NCBI GenBank assembly: GCA_016987375.1 | Contig: PJRA01000263.1 | Location: 2,560,986 to 2,624,985, forward strand | Direction: 5' to 3' | DNA: 64,000 nt | Origin: Brachionus koreanus | Lineage: Eukaryota > Rotifera > Eurotatoria > Ploima > Brachionidae | Shown: positions 22,901 to 37,755 of the stretch, piece after piece | Position numbering within the stretch: position 1 is the stretch's first letter | Layout of the letters: the number at the start of each line of letters is the position of its first letter | Program-made: the position numbers and the translations under genes | Notes under the pieces: model-generated | The model's database searches: none | Seen by the model: only the letters and a program-made list of their open reading frames with translations | Told to the model about the DNA's origin: nothing

Positions 22901-25152
22901 AATATAGGAGTTAAGCAAGCTAAATTAGCTTTTGAACAAGTCGAGAAACTTAAGAAAGGCCGAATAGCAAAAGAAGTGAAAAAACCAGAATTTCAAATGA
23001 TAAAATCGAACCGTCCTGTAGGAAACGTTGTTGTAAATAAGTGTCGTTTAGATGAAATATCCCGTTGCGAATGTAATTCAGAATCACCTGCCCCTTGTAG
23101 CAGCGATCGAACCTGTCTCAATCGAATGCTTAATCACGAATGTCATCCTTCAGTATGTCTCGCTGGTGATCGATGCATGAATCAACGATTTGTTAAAAAA
23201 CTTTACCCAAAACAAGAGCCTTTTTTTACTGGTTCTCGTGGATGGGGTCTTCGAAGTTTAATTGATATTAAAAAAGGCGAATTCGTTAATGAATACGTAG
23301 GCGAATTGATTACCAAAGAAGAGTGTAAGCGTAGATTAGATATGGCTAATAAAAATGGCATTACGAATTTTTACTATTTGACAATTGATAGCAATAGGAT
23401 TATTGACGCCGGTCCGAAAGGAAATATTTCTCGATTTGCTAATCATAGCTGTGAACCAAATATGGAAACGCAAAAATGGGTTGTAAATGGTAATATTAGA
23501 ATTGGTCTTTTTGCCCTTGTTGATATTCCAGCTTGTAAGTTTTCATTATTGCTATTTAATTTAAGAAAATTTAACGAGATTGTCCTAAAAGTTGAAAAAA
23601 AAACGTCTAATTATTCAATTTTTCCAAAAAAACAATTATCTTTTGGTTTTTGATTAAAATAATTAAATTTCATGTAAAGATAAAAATAATAAGCTTAACT
23701 TAACATGGTTATTGATCTAAAGAAAGTTTTAAGACTCAAAGGTTTTTTTTTCGAGAAGATGTAACATTAACACTAGAAAACCCGAGAGTTTTTTAGACCT
23801 TTTTTCAAAAAATTGAAACTTAAATATTTTTTGATAGAAATAAGGGGTAAGTCATAATGTTTTGCAAAATTTTCAAATCAAGATTTTATTATGATCAGAA
23901 AATCAGACAAGGCTGAAATTTTACAAACTTATAAACATTTTATCTATGTATTTTTTTTTAAGTATGGTTCTGGATTAGTGCATTGCTTGATCGCTCTAGG
24001 TCTTCAAGTGCACCTGGTACCCTTTGAAGGGACTATTCCTTGACTTGATTTTTTATTTTTTTATTAAAAATTTAATTTATGAATAATTTAGCTATCTAAA
24101 TCGCTAAAGATCATAATTTTCTGATTATTAATACTTAAAATAATGTCAAAATACCACAAAAAATGCACTTTTTTTGACATGCTTGAAAAAATAGGAAAAA
24201 ACGAATATTAACGATAGGAATATTCGATTTTCACCAAAATTTGTACCAATTTTTATTTATCTAAGATCAATATTCTCTAAAAAATTTGAGCCGATTAGAC
24301 TAACCAAAAAGTTTTAAGGCTAAAAAATGACCTTAAAAAAGTATATCATGGTCAAAAAAAAAGCATATTATGGTATATATATATTTTTTTAGAGATTAAT
24401 AATTAAGCTTTCTCAAGATCTTTAAAACACAAGTAATGCATTACTTTATTTTTAAAAAAAAATTATGACTCATCCGTTAAAATTAAAAAAAGGCATCTAA
24501 AACTAAACACTAAAGATAAGAACTTTTTATCTGATAATTGTTTGATATTCAATAATTTTCGACTAAATTCAAATGAAAAAATATCTAAAATAATTATAGA
24601 TTATTTTACACTTAAAAACTTTTATTCAAAACGACTTTGTATTGAAAAATTTGCATGATAATAACAAGATTAGTTTTTAAATTCAAAAATAAGCCACAAT
24701 TTTATGAATTTAATTTTAAGAATGTCAAATAAATAATTTATTTAGTTACAGAATTGACTTTTAATTACAATTTGGATTGTTTGAGTAATGAGAAAGCCAT
24801 CTGCAAATGTGGATCCAAAAATTGTAGTGGATTTATAGGAGCAAGGCCTAAGAATAGCTCAAGTGATGCAAGAGTATCGAGATCAAATACAAGTATTAAA
24901 AGTGAGACATCCAGTGAATCATCAGCCAGTGAAGAGATCAAAAATTCAAAAAAAAGAAAATTGAACGACGCCAAGAAAGAGAGACTCTCGATATGCTTAC
25001 CTAAAGCAAATGGCTCTTTACCGAAGAAAAGAGCAATGTCTTTGTCTTCTAATGAAATAAAGAAACTCGAAGATAAATTGCCTTCTTCAAATGATTCTGA
25101 GGAAGCAAAAAACATTATTGAAGATTTAAATATTAAAAAAGAATTGTCATGA
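19921..25152 (+). CDS. NSD: NSD-family histone H3 lysine-36 methyltransferase
   Basis: Three exons (19921-21127, 22689-23534, 24746-25152) encode about 819 residues. After a basic, acidic N-terminus come PHD fingers at ~120-290 ([29 protein letters not shown]), a further Cys/His finger from ~297 ([14 protein letters not shown]), and a PWWP domain at ~396-470 split by intron 1 (IIWAKVG then IYRWWPAQI). These are followed by AWS ([20 protein letters not shown]), SET with GWGLRS and [10 protein letters not shown] catalytic motifs and [10 protein letters not shown], and a post-[16 protein letters not shown]. The order PHD-PWWP-AWS-SET-post-SET is that of animal NSD1/2/3 and Drosophila Mes-4, which methylate H3K36. 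ATG 19921 is the first in-frame Met after a TGA at 19900. Exon 3 must start at 24746 (after TTTAG); the nearer CAG would create a stop. It is short for the family: no N-terminal PWWP and no C-terminal PHD after SET are visible. Confidence 0.9.
21128..22688 (+). other. NSD intron 1
   Basis: 1561-bp GT..AG intron interrupting the PWWP domain. AT-rich throughout; no nested gene, RNA or element recognised on either strand. Confidence 0.6.
23535..24745 (+). other. NSD intron 2
   Basis: 1211-bp GT..AG intron inside the SET domain, between DIPA and TELTFNYN. A less AT-rich patch near 23965-24045 (containing GGTACC and a GTGCAC site) stands out slightly but was not identified. Nothing else seen. Confidence 0.6.
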
Positions 25153-26978
25153 TATTCTGTCATAAAATAATCTTTGTTTTAATGTATTCTTTAAATATTA
25201 TTTGAAAAAATGATTTTCTATTTGAATTTAATCAATTTTGTTTATACATTTATGTAATGAGAAAGGCGTTTTTCTTTTATTGAACAGAAATTTTAAAATA
25301 GTAAAATCTATATTTTTAAAAAAATAAACACTTAAAAAACTGAAATTTTTTTGATTAAAATAAAAGAAATTGAACCGAAGATTAAAATATAATTCATAAA
25401 TATATATGCATTTTTTAATTTTAAATTAAAAGTTAACAATTTAAGAATTTAAAAATTTTTGGAGTTCTTTTCAATATTTATTTTATTTGGAAATTTATAA
25501 GTCGAAAAAAATGATATTTTTAATATAAAAAGACAAAACTTAAAAATTTGTTTAAAAAGAATTATATTCGGCTTGTATTTTTTTGATATATTAATAAATT
25601 TAAGTTTGGTCTATTGATCGCCTTTTGCTCTCTTGCCATACAATTTTACATTTGCTTGTCTTATTTAATTTGGATCTATTTATTCTTAACAACAACAAAT
25701 CTGTATTTAAAAAAATTAAATATTTAACTTCATTTCCTTACTCTTTTTCACACCAAGTTTTTGGAGTTTCTTTAGAAATTTTATCTTTTTGCAGTCAGGT
25801 CTGATGTTTAAGGTGTAGTTTATCCTCATTCTTATATTCACAATCTTCATAGTTTGATCAATTGGATTAGATCTCTTTGTAGATACTCCAAATCTGCAAG
25901 TTGAGAAAAATGTGAAAATTTCCAGTAGAAAAATTAATAAATTTTATACCTTGTGGTATTAATGATGAAAATTTTGTTCTGCAGATGAAACAAAGTGAAA
26001 CAACTGTTGTTTCACCTACTGCGCATCAGCCTACACTGTACTTTTTCGATCACGTTTATATCGTTTTCTAAATATGGACACCATGAACTGATTGTATTTT
26101 CCAAATTAGATCTGAAAAGTGAACAGTATTAACTTCTTTGTTTGTTGGAAATTTGAAAGATCTACAAATCATCTACAAAAATAGTGTTTGCCATTTTCAA
26201 TTTGAGAATCCCATTTAAATTCGCTTTGAATATAAATGCTCAAGTCTCATTCTCAAGTATTATTTAGTTAATAAAACTTGTTTCATCAGAAGATTGAAAA
26301 AAATGGTTTTATTCTGGGGAAACCAATAATCTCTTTGTTATGGTGGTTTTATTCATTTTTTTTTTAAATTTTTATTTTATTTTCAAATTAAATAATTAAA
26401 TTGTCTATAAACATCGACCAAATTTGAAATTAATTATAAAAAAAGAAAGAATTAAAATATTTCTTTGTTAGAATAATTTTCTGTCTTTGTTATTAGTTTG
26501 ATAAAAATTACCATTTAATCAATCCTTTTGTAAATCATTTATTAATCAAAAAGAGTTTCTCGAGAATTATCAGTTTATTGAGTCGTATATTTATCTAGAA
26601 TTAAGGATTTAGTCATGAACGATGCATAAACAAATCTGGTTTTCAAAATTTAATTAACGCATCAAAAAATAAAAATTTAATCTTACAGTTGAAGATATTT
26701 TTTGATAATTTTAAAATATTAAAACGAAATAAGCAGTCAAAAAAAAAGTTAAATTTTGTTTAAATTTATTTTCCGCAAGAAAAACGAGCAAAATTAACAT
26801 TAAAAAACATTATGAGTATAAAATAGCCAAAAAAATAAAAGAAATTTTTTTTAAATGAAAATGTCTATAACTTATAACATCTTAAACCAGTATATTAAAT
26901 ACAATTTTAATAAATACGTTTAAATTAAAAGTACTTAATTTTTGAACTAAATTAAGGCAAAAAAAAAAAAAATAAGGG
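25153..26978. other. Intergenic region between convergent genes
   Basis: It separates the 3' ends of the NSD gene (plus) and the short helix-turn-helix gene (minus). It contains a probable LINE relic at about 25740-26190. The rest is AT-rich with no recognised content. Confidence 0.5.
25740..26190 (-). mobile_element. LINE (CR1/Jockey-like) reverse-transcriptase C-terminal relic
   Basis: On the minus strand, around 26120-26020, a broken frame reads NLENTISSWCPYLENDIN then VIEKVQCRLMR. This follows the pattern of the LINE reverse-transcriptase tail (..RP.LEYAS.VW.PY...DI..LEKVQRR.TR). Downstream on the same strand, FGVSTKRSNPIDQ and LNIRPDCKK could be the rest of that tail. Stops interrupt the frame. 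The call depends on one good motif. Confidence 0.45.
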
Positions 26979-28316
26979 TTAAATATTCTCATCGTCGTCA
27001 TCATCATCATCAGGGATTAACAGATGTTGGTAATATCTTTGATTGTTGATAAAACTGAAGCAGTGATTGGAATTTAAAATTGGTGATGAGCTTAAATTGT
27101 TCGCTATGATCGAATCATTTTGCTCGCTAAAATTTGAGTTTTCTAATCTAAAATTATTGTTGAGTATTCGATCTTCAGAACAAATGTTATCAAAATTCAT
27201 ATCATAAATAGCCGAATCAAACTCATTCTCTTCTTTAAAATGACTTTTTAAATCATTGAATTCATTGATGCCATTTGTTTCCAAATCGGAATTAAATATT
27301 TCTGTAATAAAAGTTGGACTTTCAACACTTGCTTCATTGTTTTCATCAGCATTCACATTCTCAATATTAAAATCATTTGTAGTTGAATGCTTTATTATTG
27401 AATCATTAACACTTGATTGATCAAGAAGTCTTTTACTAGAGCGCAATTTTTTCGTTCTAGGTTTGATTATTTTTTTTTTCTGTTTGATTTGTGGACTGGC
27501 TACTTCGCTACAAATGAAATCACCATCTAAATTTTGTATGTTTTCGTTCATGTCTCGTATGTATTGAATAGCAGAGAGAAGAGCTCGTCTAAATTTTGTG
27601 CACTTTAAATGTCCGGATTGAACATCTCGAATGTATTGATCATTCACTTTGCCTCTCATAATCCAGTCAGGTTTAGAGGCCATTATTTGCGGATGTCTGG
27701 ACAAAAAGTCATACCACCAATCCATACTAGGTTTTCCATTGTTGAACGGATTTGGTCTTTGTGCCATCTCGAATTTTTGAGCCACCTGTTCAAAGACTAA
27801 ATGAATGGCATCGTTGTACTTCAAGTCTTTGTAACCAATCAGCCATTCGACAATTTCATTCTCTTCTGACTCGCTAAGTCTGGTTTTTTTGCCTCTAGGA
27901 GCAGTACCGCCTGATAGACACTTGAGAAGAGCGCCTTTGCTTATTCTGTACTTATTGCACGCTTCTTCAACACTCAGACCTTGTTTTATGTGTCTGACAG
28001 CATATTTGTATCGGTCAATCAAATATGTCTCTGGGGGATTATTTGTATTATTTGGTATCTTCAACATAGATAGAGATTTTTGATCATCTTCAGAGCTACA
28101 GTTAGAGTTTTCGATCAAATCCAAGTTTTGACATTCACTATAATCCACTGGTTCTTGTTTTATATTTTGACTAGTATTTGTTTTATTTTCATTTTTTTTT
28201 AAATTTTCATTTAAATCTTCCAAATTGCTAAAATCCAGTCTAATTCTTGCCTTTGGTCTTAAAGCCATCCGGCTACAACAAGATTTTTCTTTTATTTTGC
28301 TTTGATTATTTACCAT
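26979..28316 (-). CDS. CENP-B/pogo-type helix-turn-helix protein, short paralogue without PWWP
   Basis: A single-exon frame of 445 residues on the minus strand. The start is ATG at 28316 (context AGAAATGG); an in-frame TAA lies just upstream, so no longer N-terminus exists in this exon. Residues ~94-253 repeat the DNA-binding region of the PWWP fusion protein almost exactly (differences: one Thr/Ser and an Leu-Lys/Ile-Met pair), and the DNA is nearly identical too. The N-terminus is basic (MALRPKARIRLDF). The C-terminus is acidic and ends in an Asp run (DDDDDDDEN). A short shared motif TEIFNS(E/D)L in the tails of both proteins shows that the genes are full paralogues despite otherwise unlike flanks. 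It lacks PWWP and DDE domains. A nuclear DNA-binding factor is the likely role. RFC1 starts 440 bp away on the other strand. Confidence 0.85.
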   Translation of the reverse strand: MVNNQSKIKEKSCCSRMALRPKARIRLDFSNLEDLNENLKKNENKTNTSQNIKQEPVDYSECQNLDLIENSNCSSEDDQKSLSMLKIPNNTNNPPETYLIDRYKYAVRHIKQGLSVEEACNKYRISKGALLKCLSGGTAPRGKKTRLSESEENEIVEWLIGYKDLKYNDAIHLVFEQVAQKFEMAQRPNPFNNGKPSMDWWYDFLSRHPQIMASKPDWIMRGKVNDQYIRDVQSGHLKCTKFRRALLSAIQYIRDMNENIQNLDGDFICSEVASPQIKQKKKIIKPRTKKLRSSKRLLDQSSVNDSIIKHSTTNDFNIENVNADENNEASVESPTFITEIFNSDLETNGINEFNDLKSHFKEENEFDSAIYDMNFDNICSEDRILNNNFRLENSNFSEQNDSIIANNLSSSPILNSNHCFSFINNQRYYQHLLIPDDDDDDDENI

Positions 28317-28756
28317 TTCTACAAACAATTTGAATTAAGATTTTTTTTTTCTTGGATAATGAATTTAAAATTTACATGAATGAAAAAAGAGCATGATTTT
28401 TAAAAATGAAAAACAAGTTAATCAAATTTTAAGTTGTTCAACAAGATCACTCCATCTTAAATTCTTTTTTTAAATCTAACTTTGGTACTTGTCCGACTAA
28501 ATAGCTTCTAAATTTGGAATTCTTATTTTTGAAAAAAGCTAATAATAATTTTATTTTTATCTTATATGTATCATAGGTTAATCCTATACCGGGGACAAGT
28601 TTAAGTCACATCTTTTAAAAGCTGATTTTAAAATTTGGCGCTCTTTCTTAATTCAAATGTAAGTATATAAATTGAATAAACTGAGAGTAATTTTTGTATA
28701 CGAATAGAAGAAATAAAATTTTTGTTAATAATTCTATTTTAATTTTCAAAAATTAT
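28317..28756. promoter_or_regulatory. Divergent promoter region between the helix-turn-helix gene and RFC1
   Basis: These 440 bp lie between two divergent starts and presumably carry both promoters. No clear TATA box or known site was recognised. Confidence 0.35.
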
Positions 28757-31523
28757 ATGAAAGAAATGAAGAAAGAAATTTCACCCAAAAAAGGCTCTAG
28801 TAAACTAAGTTCAGATGAAAATACTAGTCCAGTGCGTAAACCTAATACAATGATGATGAACTGGCTGAGTAAGAGTGCCTCTAAGAAAAATGATGATCAG
28901 GCAAAGATCAAAAAAATTGACTCAAATGCTCCACAAAAAATGCCTGATGGCGACCTAAAAAAAATTGAAAAAAAAAGTCCAATGGTTGAAGCTAAAAAAA
29001 AAACAACCAAAGTGGTGGAAAGCTCAGATGACGAGCCAAGTCCAATTAAATTAAAAGCAAAAAAAGAAAAACAGGCTGCAAAAAAAACCAAGATGGAAGA
29101 AGATTTTGAGGAGAAAAAAGAAACGAAAAAAAATTCGACTAAGCCTGTTTTAAGTCCCAAAGAGAAACAAAAAGAGCCACCAGCTAAAAAAGGTGGAAAC
29201 AAGTATTACGCTGCGTACATGAGAAGAGATGGGCCTAAAAATCCCGGTTCGAAGCCGATTCCAATCGGAAAACTCGGTTGCTTTGCGGGCCTTAAATTTC
29301 TAGTTACTGGTGTTTTAGATTCTCTAGATAGAGATGAGTGTAAAAAAATTGTGGAAAAATATGGCGGTAGCTGTATTTCAGGTGTTACCAAAAAGCTGGA
29401 TTATTTGATAGTTGGAGAAGATGCTGGCGAAACTAAAATTCAAAAAGCAAAAGAATTAAATGTTAAACAAATAAGCGAAGATGAATTTTTGCAGTTAATA
29501 TGCACTCTTTCAGGCATTTCGAATCCTAAGTATGAACAAAATGAAGTTGAAATGATGGAAGAGGAGATGGTGACTGAGACCGAAGTTGAGCCAAAAATAA
29601 AGACTGAAAAAATTACAACGCCTAAAAAAAAAGAGAAAACAACTCCGGTCAAACAGGATCAAAAAATAAAGTAAAAATTTAAGAAATTTAATTTTTCTTA
29701 AAGAATTTTTTTTTAGAACTGAATATAAAGAAATTAAGACAGAATCAAAAGAAAAAAAAGATGATTTAAACAAAAATAATGAACTTTGGGTTGATAAATA
29801 CAAACCACAGGCAATGAACAAAATAATTGGCCAAGGTACAGAAAAGAGCAATGCTAATAAATTGTTTAACTGGTTAAAGAATTGGCAAAAATGGCACTCA
29901 TCAGCAGATTCAAAGACAAAAAAGCCTTGGAATGATCAGGAGACTGGGTCTAGTTTTAAAGCAGCATTGCTTTCTGGTCCACCCGGTATTGGAAAAACAA
30001 CTACAGCCCAAATTGTATGCAAAGAAGCTGGTTTTACATACATTGAATTAAATGCATCTGATTCAAGATCGAAAAAGCTTTTAGACAAGGTTTTGGGTGA
30101 GAGTACAGAAACTGCTTCGATAGATTCGTACTTTAAGCAAAAGCATAAAGTTTCCGATTTGAGTAAAGACAAACATTGTGTCATAATGGATGAAGTTGAT
30201 GGTATGGCCGGCAACGAGGACCGTGGTGGTATTCAAGAGCTAATTCAAATAATCAAACAATCTAAAACTCCTATTATTTGTATTTGTAATGACAGACAAC
30301 ATATTAAAATTCGTTCTTTGGCTAATTATTGTTTTGATCTGAGATTCTACAAGCCAAGACTCGAACAAGTACGTGCAGCTCTTATGTCTGTTTGTTTCAA
30401 GGAAGGCATTAAAATAACTAGTGATTTGCTTGATCAAATAATTATCGGATGTAACTATGATATCAGACAGTGTTTACATAATTTAAGCATGTGGTCATCA
30501 AATAACAAAGTAATGACAAGCACTCAAAACAGCAAATCAGATATAGAAAAAGCAATGAAAGACATCCGGATGAACCCATTTGAGGCATGTAAACTAGTGT
30601 TTAATGCCGATCAGACAAATTCTCGAGCTCCTAAAAACATTTCGGAAAAAATGGATCTATTTTTTACGGACTATAGTTTGATGCCTCTTTTGGTACAAGA
30701 AAATTATTTGAGTGTTGTTCCTCAAAATTTGAGGGGTAGCAATAGAAAAGAAAAAGATAGATGTCATTTGGAATTTTTGAGTGATAGCATTGAGAGCATG
30801 TGTCAAGGAGACAGGGTATCTAAAATCTTGAGAAACAAAAACAATTGGTCTTTGTTACCAGTCCAAGCCATATTTTCCTCCTATATTCCTGGCGAAAAGC
30901 TACGTGGTCATATCGGTCTTCCAGCTTTTCCATCTTGGTTTGGAAAAAATTCCAAACAGGGGAGAGTAGACCGAATTCTACAAGAGCTTCAGAAACACAT
31001 GCGTGTACACATATCAGCTAACAAAATTGGTGTAGGATTGGATTATTTGTCAGTATTAAAAACAATGCTGACTAGACCATTGATTAAAAGAGGAGCAGAC
31101 GGAATATCAAATGTTCTAAGTTTAATGAATGAGTATTCATTAACTCGTGATGATTTTGACACTATTATTGAGCTAGGTACCTGGCCAGGACAAAAAGACC
31201 CAATGACAATGATTGATTCGAAAGTAAAGGCAAGTTTTACCCGGGCATATAATAAAGAATCACACAAAAATCCATTCACTACTGTTAATGTGAAAAAAAT
31301 GAAGGGAGTAAAATTAACTGATGATGGATATGATGAAGAAGAAGCTGAGGAAGTCGAAGAAGACGAAGATGATATTGGAGCTGATGCAATGATAAAAGTT
31401 AATACAAAAACAAAATCTAAGGCAGCAACTAGCTCTAAATCGACCAAGTCTGTCAAACGTAGTGCCAAATCAAGTGAAGATTCAGAAGTTAAGCCAAGTG
31501 CTTCAAAGAAGAAGAAAACGTAA
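28757..31523 (+). CDS. RFC1: Replication factor C subunit 1 (clamp-loader large subunit)
   Basis: Two exons (28757-29670, 29717-31523; 46-bp intron) encode about 906 residues. RFC1 is the large ATPase of the RFC complex that loads PCNA onto primer ends during DNA replication. A Lys-rich N-terminal region with casein-kinase-like acidic clusters (ESSDDEPSP) precedes a BRCT domain at ~170-250 (GLKFLVTGVLDSLDR, GGSCISGVTKKLDYLIVG), which binds 5'-phosphorylated DNA in this family. Then come the RFC box LWVDKYKP, Walker A GPPGIGKTT (~391), NASDSRSK, Walker B VIMDEVDGM (~462) and the RFC1-specific C-terminal domain, ending in a Lys/Ser-rich tail with a nuclear-localisation character. ATG 28757 is the first Met with a protein-like sequence after it; an upstream short exon cannot be excluded. 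The human protein is somewhat longer (about 1150). Confidence 0.92.
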
Positions 31524-32124
31524 ATTAAAATATGATTCTAGTGTTGAATTAAACTAATTTTATTAAAATTAATTTTTTTTCATCTAAAATTGTCAATGCG
31601 AGCCCAGTATTTTTTTTTAATTGTCAATTATTTTGAATTGAAATTTTGCATGTAATTAGATTGCTCGAATTATTCTATAAATAAAAATTTAATTTCTGTT
31701 TTTAATCAAACTTTAAGAAAAAATTTTTTTTTATTTAACCAAACCAAATAATTAAAAAACAAAAGCCAAGTTAAAAAAAAAATTAAAGTTATTTATATGA
31801 TATTTTTGATTAATTTAAACAAAACTAAAGCTTGATTTTCAAAATTCAAAGATTCAAACATTAAATTGAATAAAGAGACTTAAATATTTCAAAAACCCTT
31901 AATAACTTTTAGCATTTCCTGTGAAACAAAAAAAAATTTATGTAAAGTAAGAAATTTAGATGATAGAAAAATGAGAAATTAAAAATTTTAAATTCAAAAT
32001 TCCAAAAAATTAGTTTATAAGAATTTTATTTTTCTAAGTTTTTCTAAGTTATTTTGAAAAAAAATAAATGGACGGTTTATAAACCTAAAAATTCTCAATT
32101 TTTCATTAGTATTTTTTAAGATTA
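31524..32124. other. Convergent 3' region of RFC1 and KIFAP3
   Basis: 600 bp of AT-rich sequence between two converging genes. Presumably their 3' UTRs; nothing else seen. Confidence 0.5.
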
Positions 32125-35541
<3,417 letters not shown>

Positions 35542-35737
35542 TCTTGATAAATTCAAATTTAATTTAAAGTATTATTTCTTTTAATTTGATATTCAAAGAT
35601 AGTCACATCTTTGAAAATTTTTGTAATAAAAAAAAAATTCCCAATAATAATTTATTAAAATTTAATAATTAAATAACTGATTTTATTTTCTAAAAAAAAA
35701 AACTAACATCATAATTGAGAATGTCATAAATTGTTGG

Positions 35738-36873
35738 TTATTTTTTTGGCAAATATTTTTTCTCAGCTTCACTCAATTCTTTATCATTTTGTAAACGAAA
35801 CAATTCATTTACACTGACAATCTAAAATAGAAGAAAATAAAATCATTATCTATGTTTTTTAAATAAAGTAATAACAAAGTAACCTTTTTTTCAACATTTA
35901 TTAAAGACATATCATCAAAAATTTGTTTGCTAGTCTGCTGCATTGCTTGAACAGAAGCCCTTACATTATGATTAGCCCAAATGATCATTGAGACTCCTAA
36001 ATCTTGGAATAAATTAGTTGGGGTTTTGTAATATTTTGTTGGAACAATTATAACTGGTCCCTTAAAAAAATTAGAATTAATTTTTCACAAATATTTAAAT
36101 TAGATAAAAATCAACCTGATTCTTCCACGCTTTCATAAAAGCTTCAATATCAGATGGATCACTTTTTTTGCTATGCATTAAAATAGCATCTGCTCCGGCA
36201 TTTCTATAAGCCTCTGCTCTTTTAAGAGCTTCATCCAAACCCCATCCGGCAATAAAAGCTTCCACTCTGGCAACAACGCAAAAGTCAGGATCCTGTTGTG
36301 AATCCTTCATAGCTTTAATTTTCAATGCAAATTCTTCAATTTCTGCGAGTGGCTGCACCCGGTTATCCAACAATGAATTCGTCTTTGGAAATAGTTTATC
36401 TTCAATACAAGCTCCAGCCACATTTATTTGCTCAAGCTTTTTAACTAAACGTCTGGCATTATTAAAATTTCCATAACCAGTGTCAGCGTCTAATAATATT
36501 GGAATGTTTGTGTTATCACTCATGAATTCTAAAACTTCCAAAACTTGGGTCCAAGAAGCTTCATTTGAGTCTCTTACTCCAAGTTGAGCAGATATGCTTA
36601 AACCACTTCCCCAAATTCCTTTAAAACCAGTTTCCTGAACTATTTTGGCACTGAGACCATTATGAGCTTCCATTATGAATTCTAAGTTTTTAGATTCAAG
36701 CATTTCTTTTAGCTGTGTTGACTTCGAATGAAAATTTATTTTAGCAATTAAGCATAACACTTAGAGAAGCTTACCTTCTTTTTGGCATTATTAGAAGCTA
36801 TTTGTTGAGTAGAATAAGCCAAAACTTGGGAATTCAATCTCACTTTGGAATAACGAATTATCTGACGTAGCAT
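35738..36873 (-). CDS. pepM: Phosphoenolpyruvate phosphomutase, probable mitochondrial form
   Basis: Four exons (36873-36775, 36721-36116, 36060-35884, 35821-35738) encode about 321 residues. The enzyme interconverts phosphoenolpyruvate and phosphonopyruvate, the entry step to C-P bond natural products such as 2-aminoethylphosphonate. It belongs to the isocitrate-lyase/PEP-mutase fold. Visible motifs: [33 protein letters not shown], the metal/substrate loop [10 protein letters not shown] and the mutase signature [10 protein letters not shown]. That last motif distinguishes true mutases from relatives such as lyases and hydrolases. The first exon encodes [20 protein letters not shown], rich in Arg and hydrophobics without acidic residues, as in mitochondrial presequences. 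The sequence strongly resembles the Mytilus enzyme as I remember it. Partner enzymes of the pathway (phosphonopyruvate decarboxylase, AEP transaminase) are not in the window. Confidence 0.92.
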
Positions 36874-37755
36874 TTTAGTTTTTTATTTTGTTATCTCTAA
36901 AATAAAATGATAGCAAAAAATTAAAAAACTTGTTTCATTTCTGTTAAAATATTTTCTGAAAAATCAGAATATAAATGATGACGAATTGAAGAATTCAAAT
37001 TTTCATCGGCATTTACATATACTGCTTGACAAGAAAAAATTTAAAATTCAGTATGTAAGCTATTTTCATAAAAATATTAATTATATTCAGACCTCATTAT
37101 TGAAAATGAATAATTACTCGTTGTCATCTCAACCTTATCGGAATAATACAAAGATTTAGACTTGAATTTTTTATTTCTAAGTCAAAATGTATTTTAATTA
37201 AATATAAAGTTAAACCTAAATTTGAAGAAGATGTTTTCTGGATATTTTTTAAGAAAATTTTGATTTTAATTTTTTTCTCAAAAATAATTGCAAGAAAATT
37301 TTTCTATAGGTAAATAATTTATAATGTCTATTTGTTGGAGTACTTAAGGTGAAAAGAAAAACAACTTCGATTTAGCATTAGGTTAAAATTTTTCTCCTGG
37401 CTACGATTATTTTATCTTGTTTAAAATAGGTCACAAAAGATATGCTTAAATTAATCCCTATTTGAAATGGAAGCTTTTAAACTAATTTTCAAAAAAAAAT
37501 TTTTTAATTTATTATTATTTTTTAAGTTTCACAATGCTTACTTTTGGCTAAATAATAAGAAAAAATTAATTCTAAAGCCAAATTTTTTGTTAATTTTACA
37601 ATTACTAATTTAAATTTAAATTATATTTAACAAGAATAAATAAACAAAATATGAGATTAAAATTTTATTGAATATTTTTGTAAATGATAAATTATTCTAT
37701 TGTCTAGTTTAAATTTTGCTGAAAGTTGTAATAAAAGAGAGCCAAATTTTAAAAT
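36874..37755. other. Intergenic region between pepM and MRLC copy C
   Basis: AT-rich 0.9 kb holding the 3' UTR of the MRLC gene and the upstream region of pepM. No recognised feature. Confidence 0.5.
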
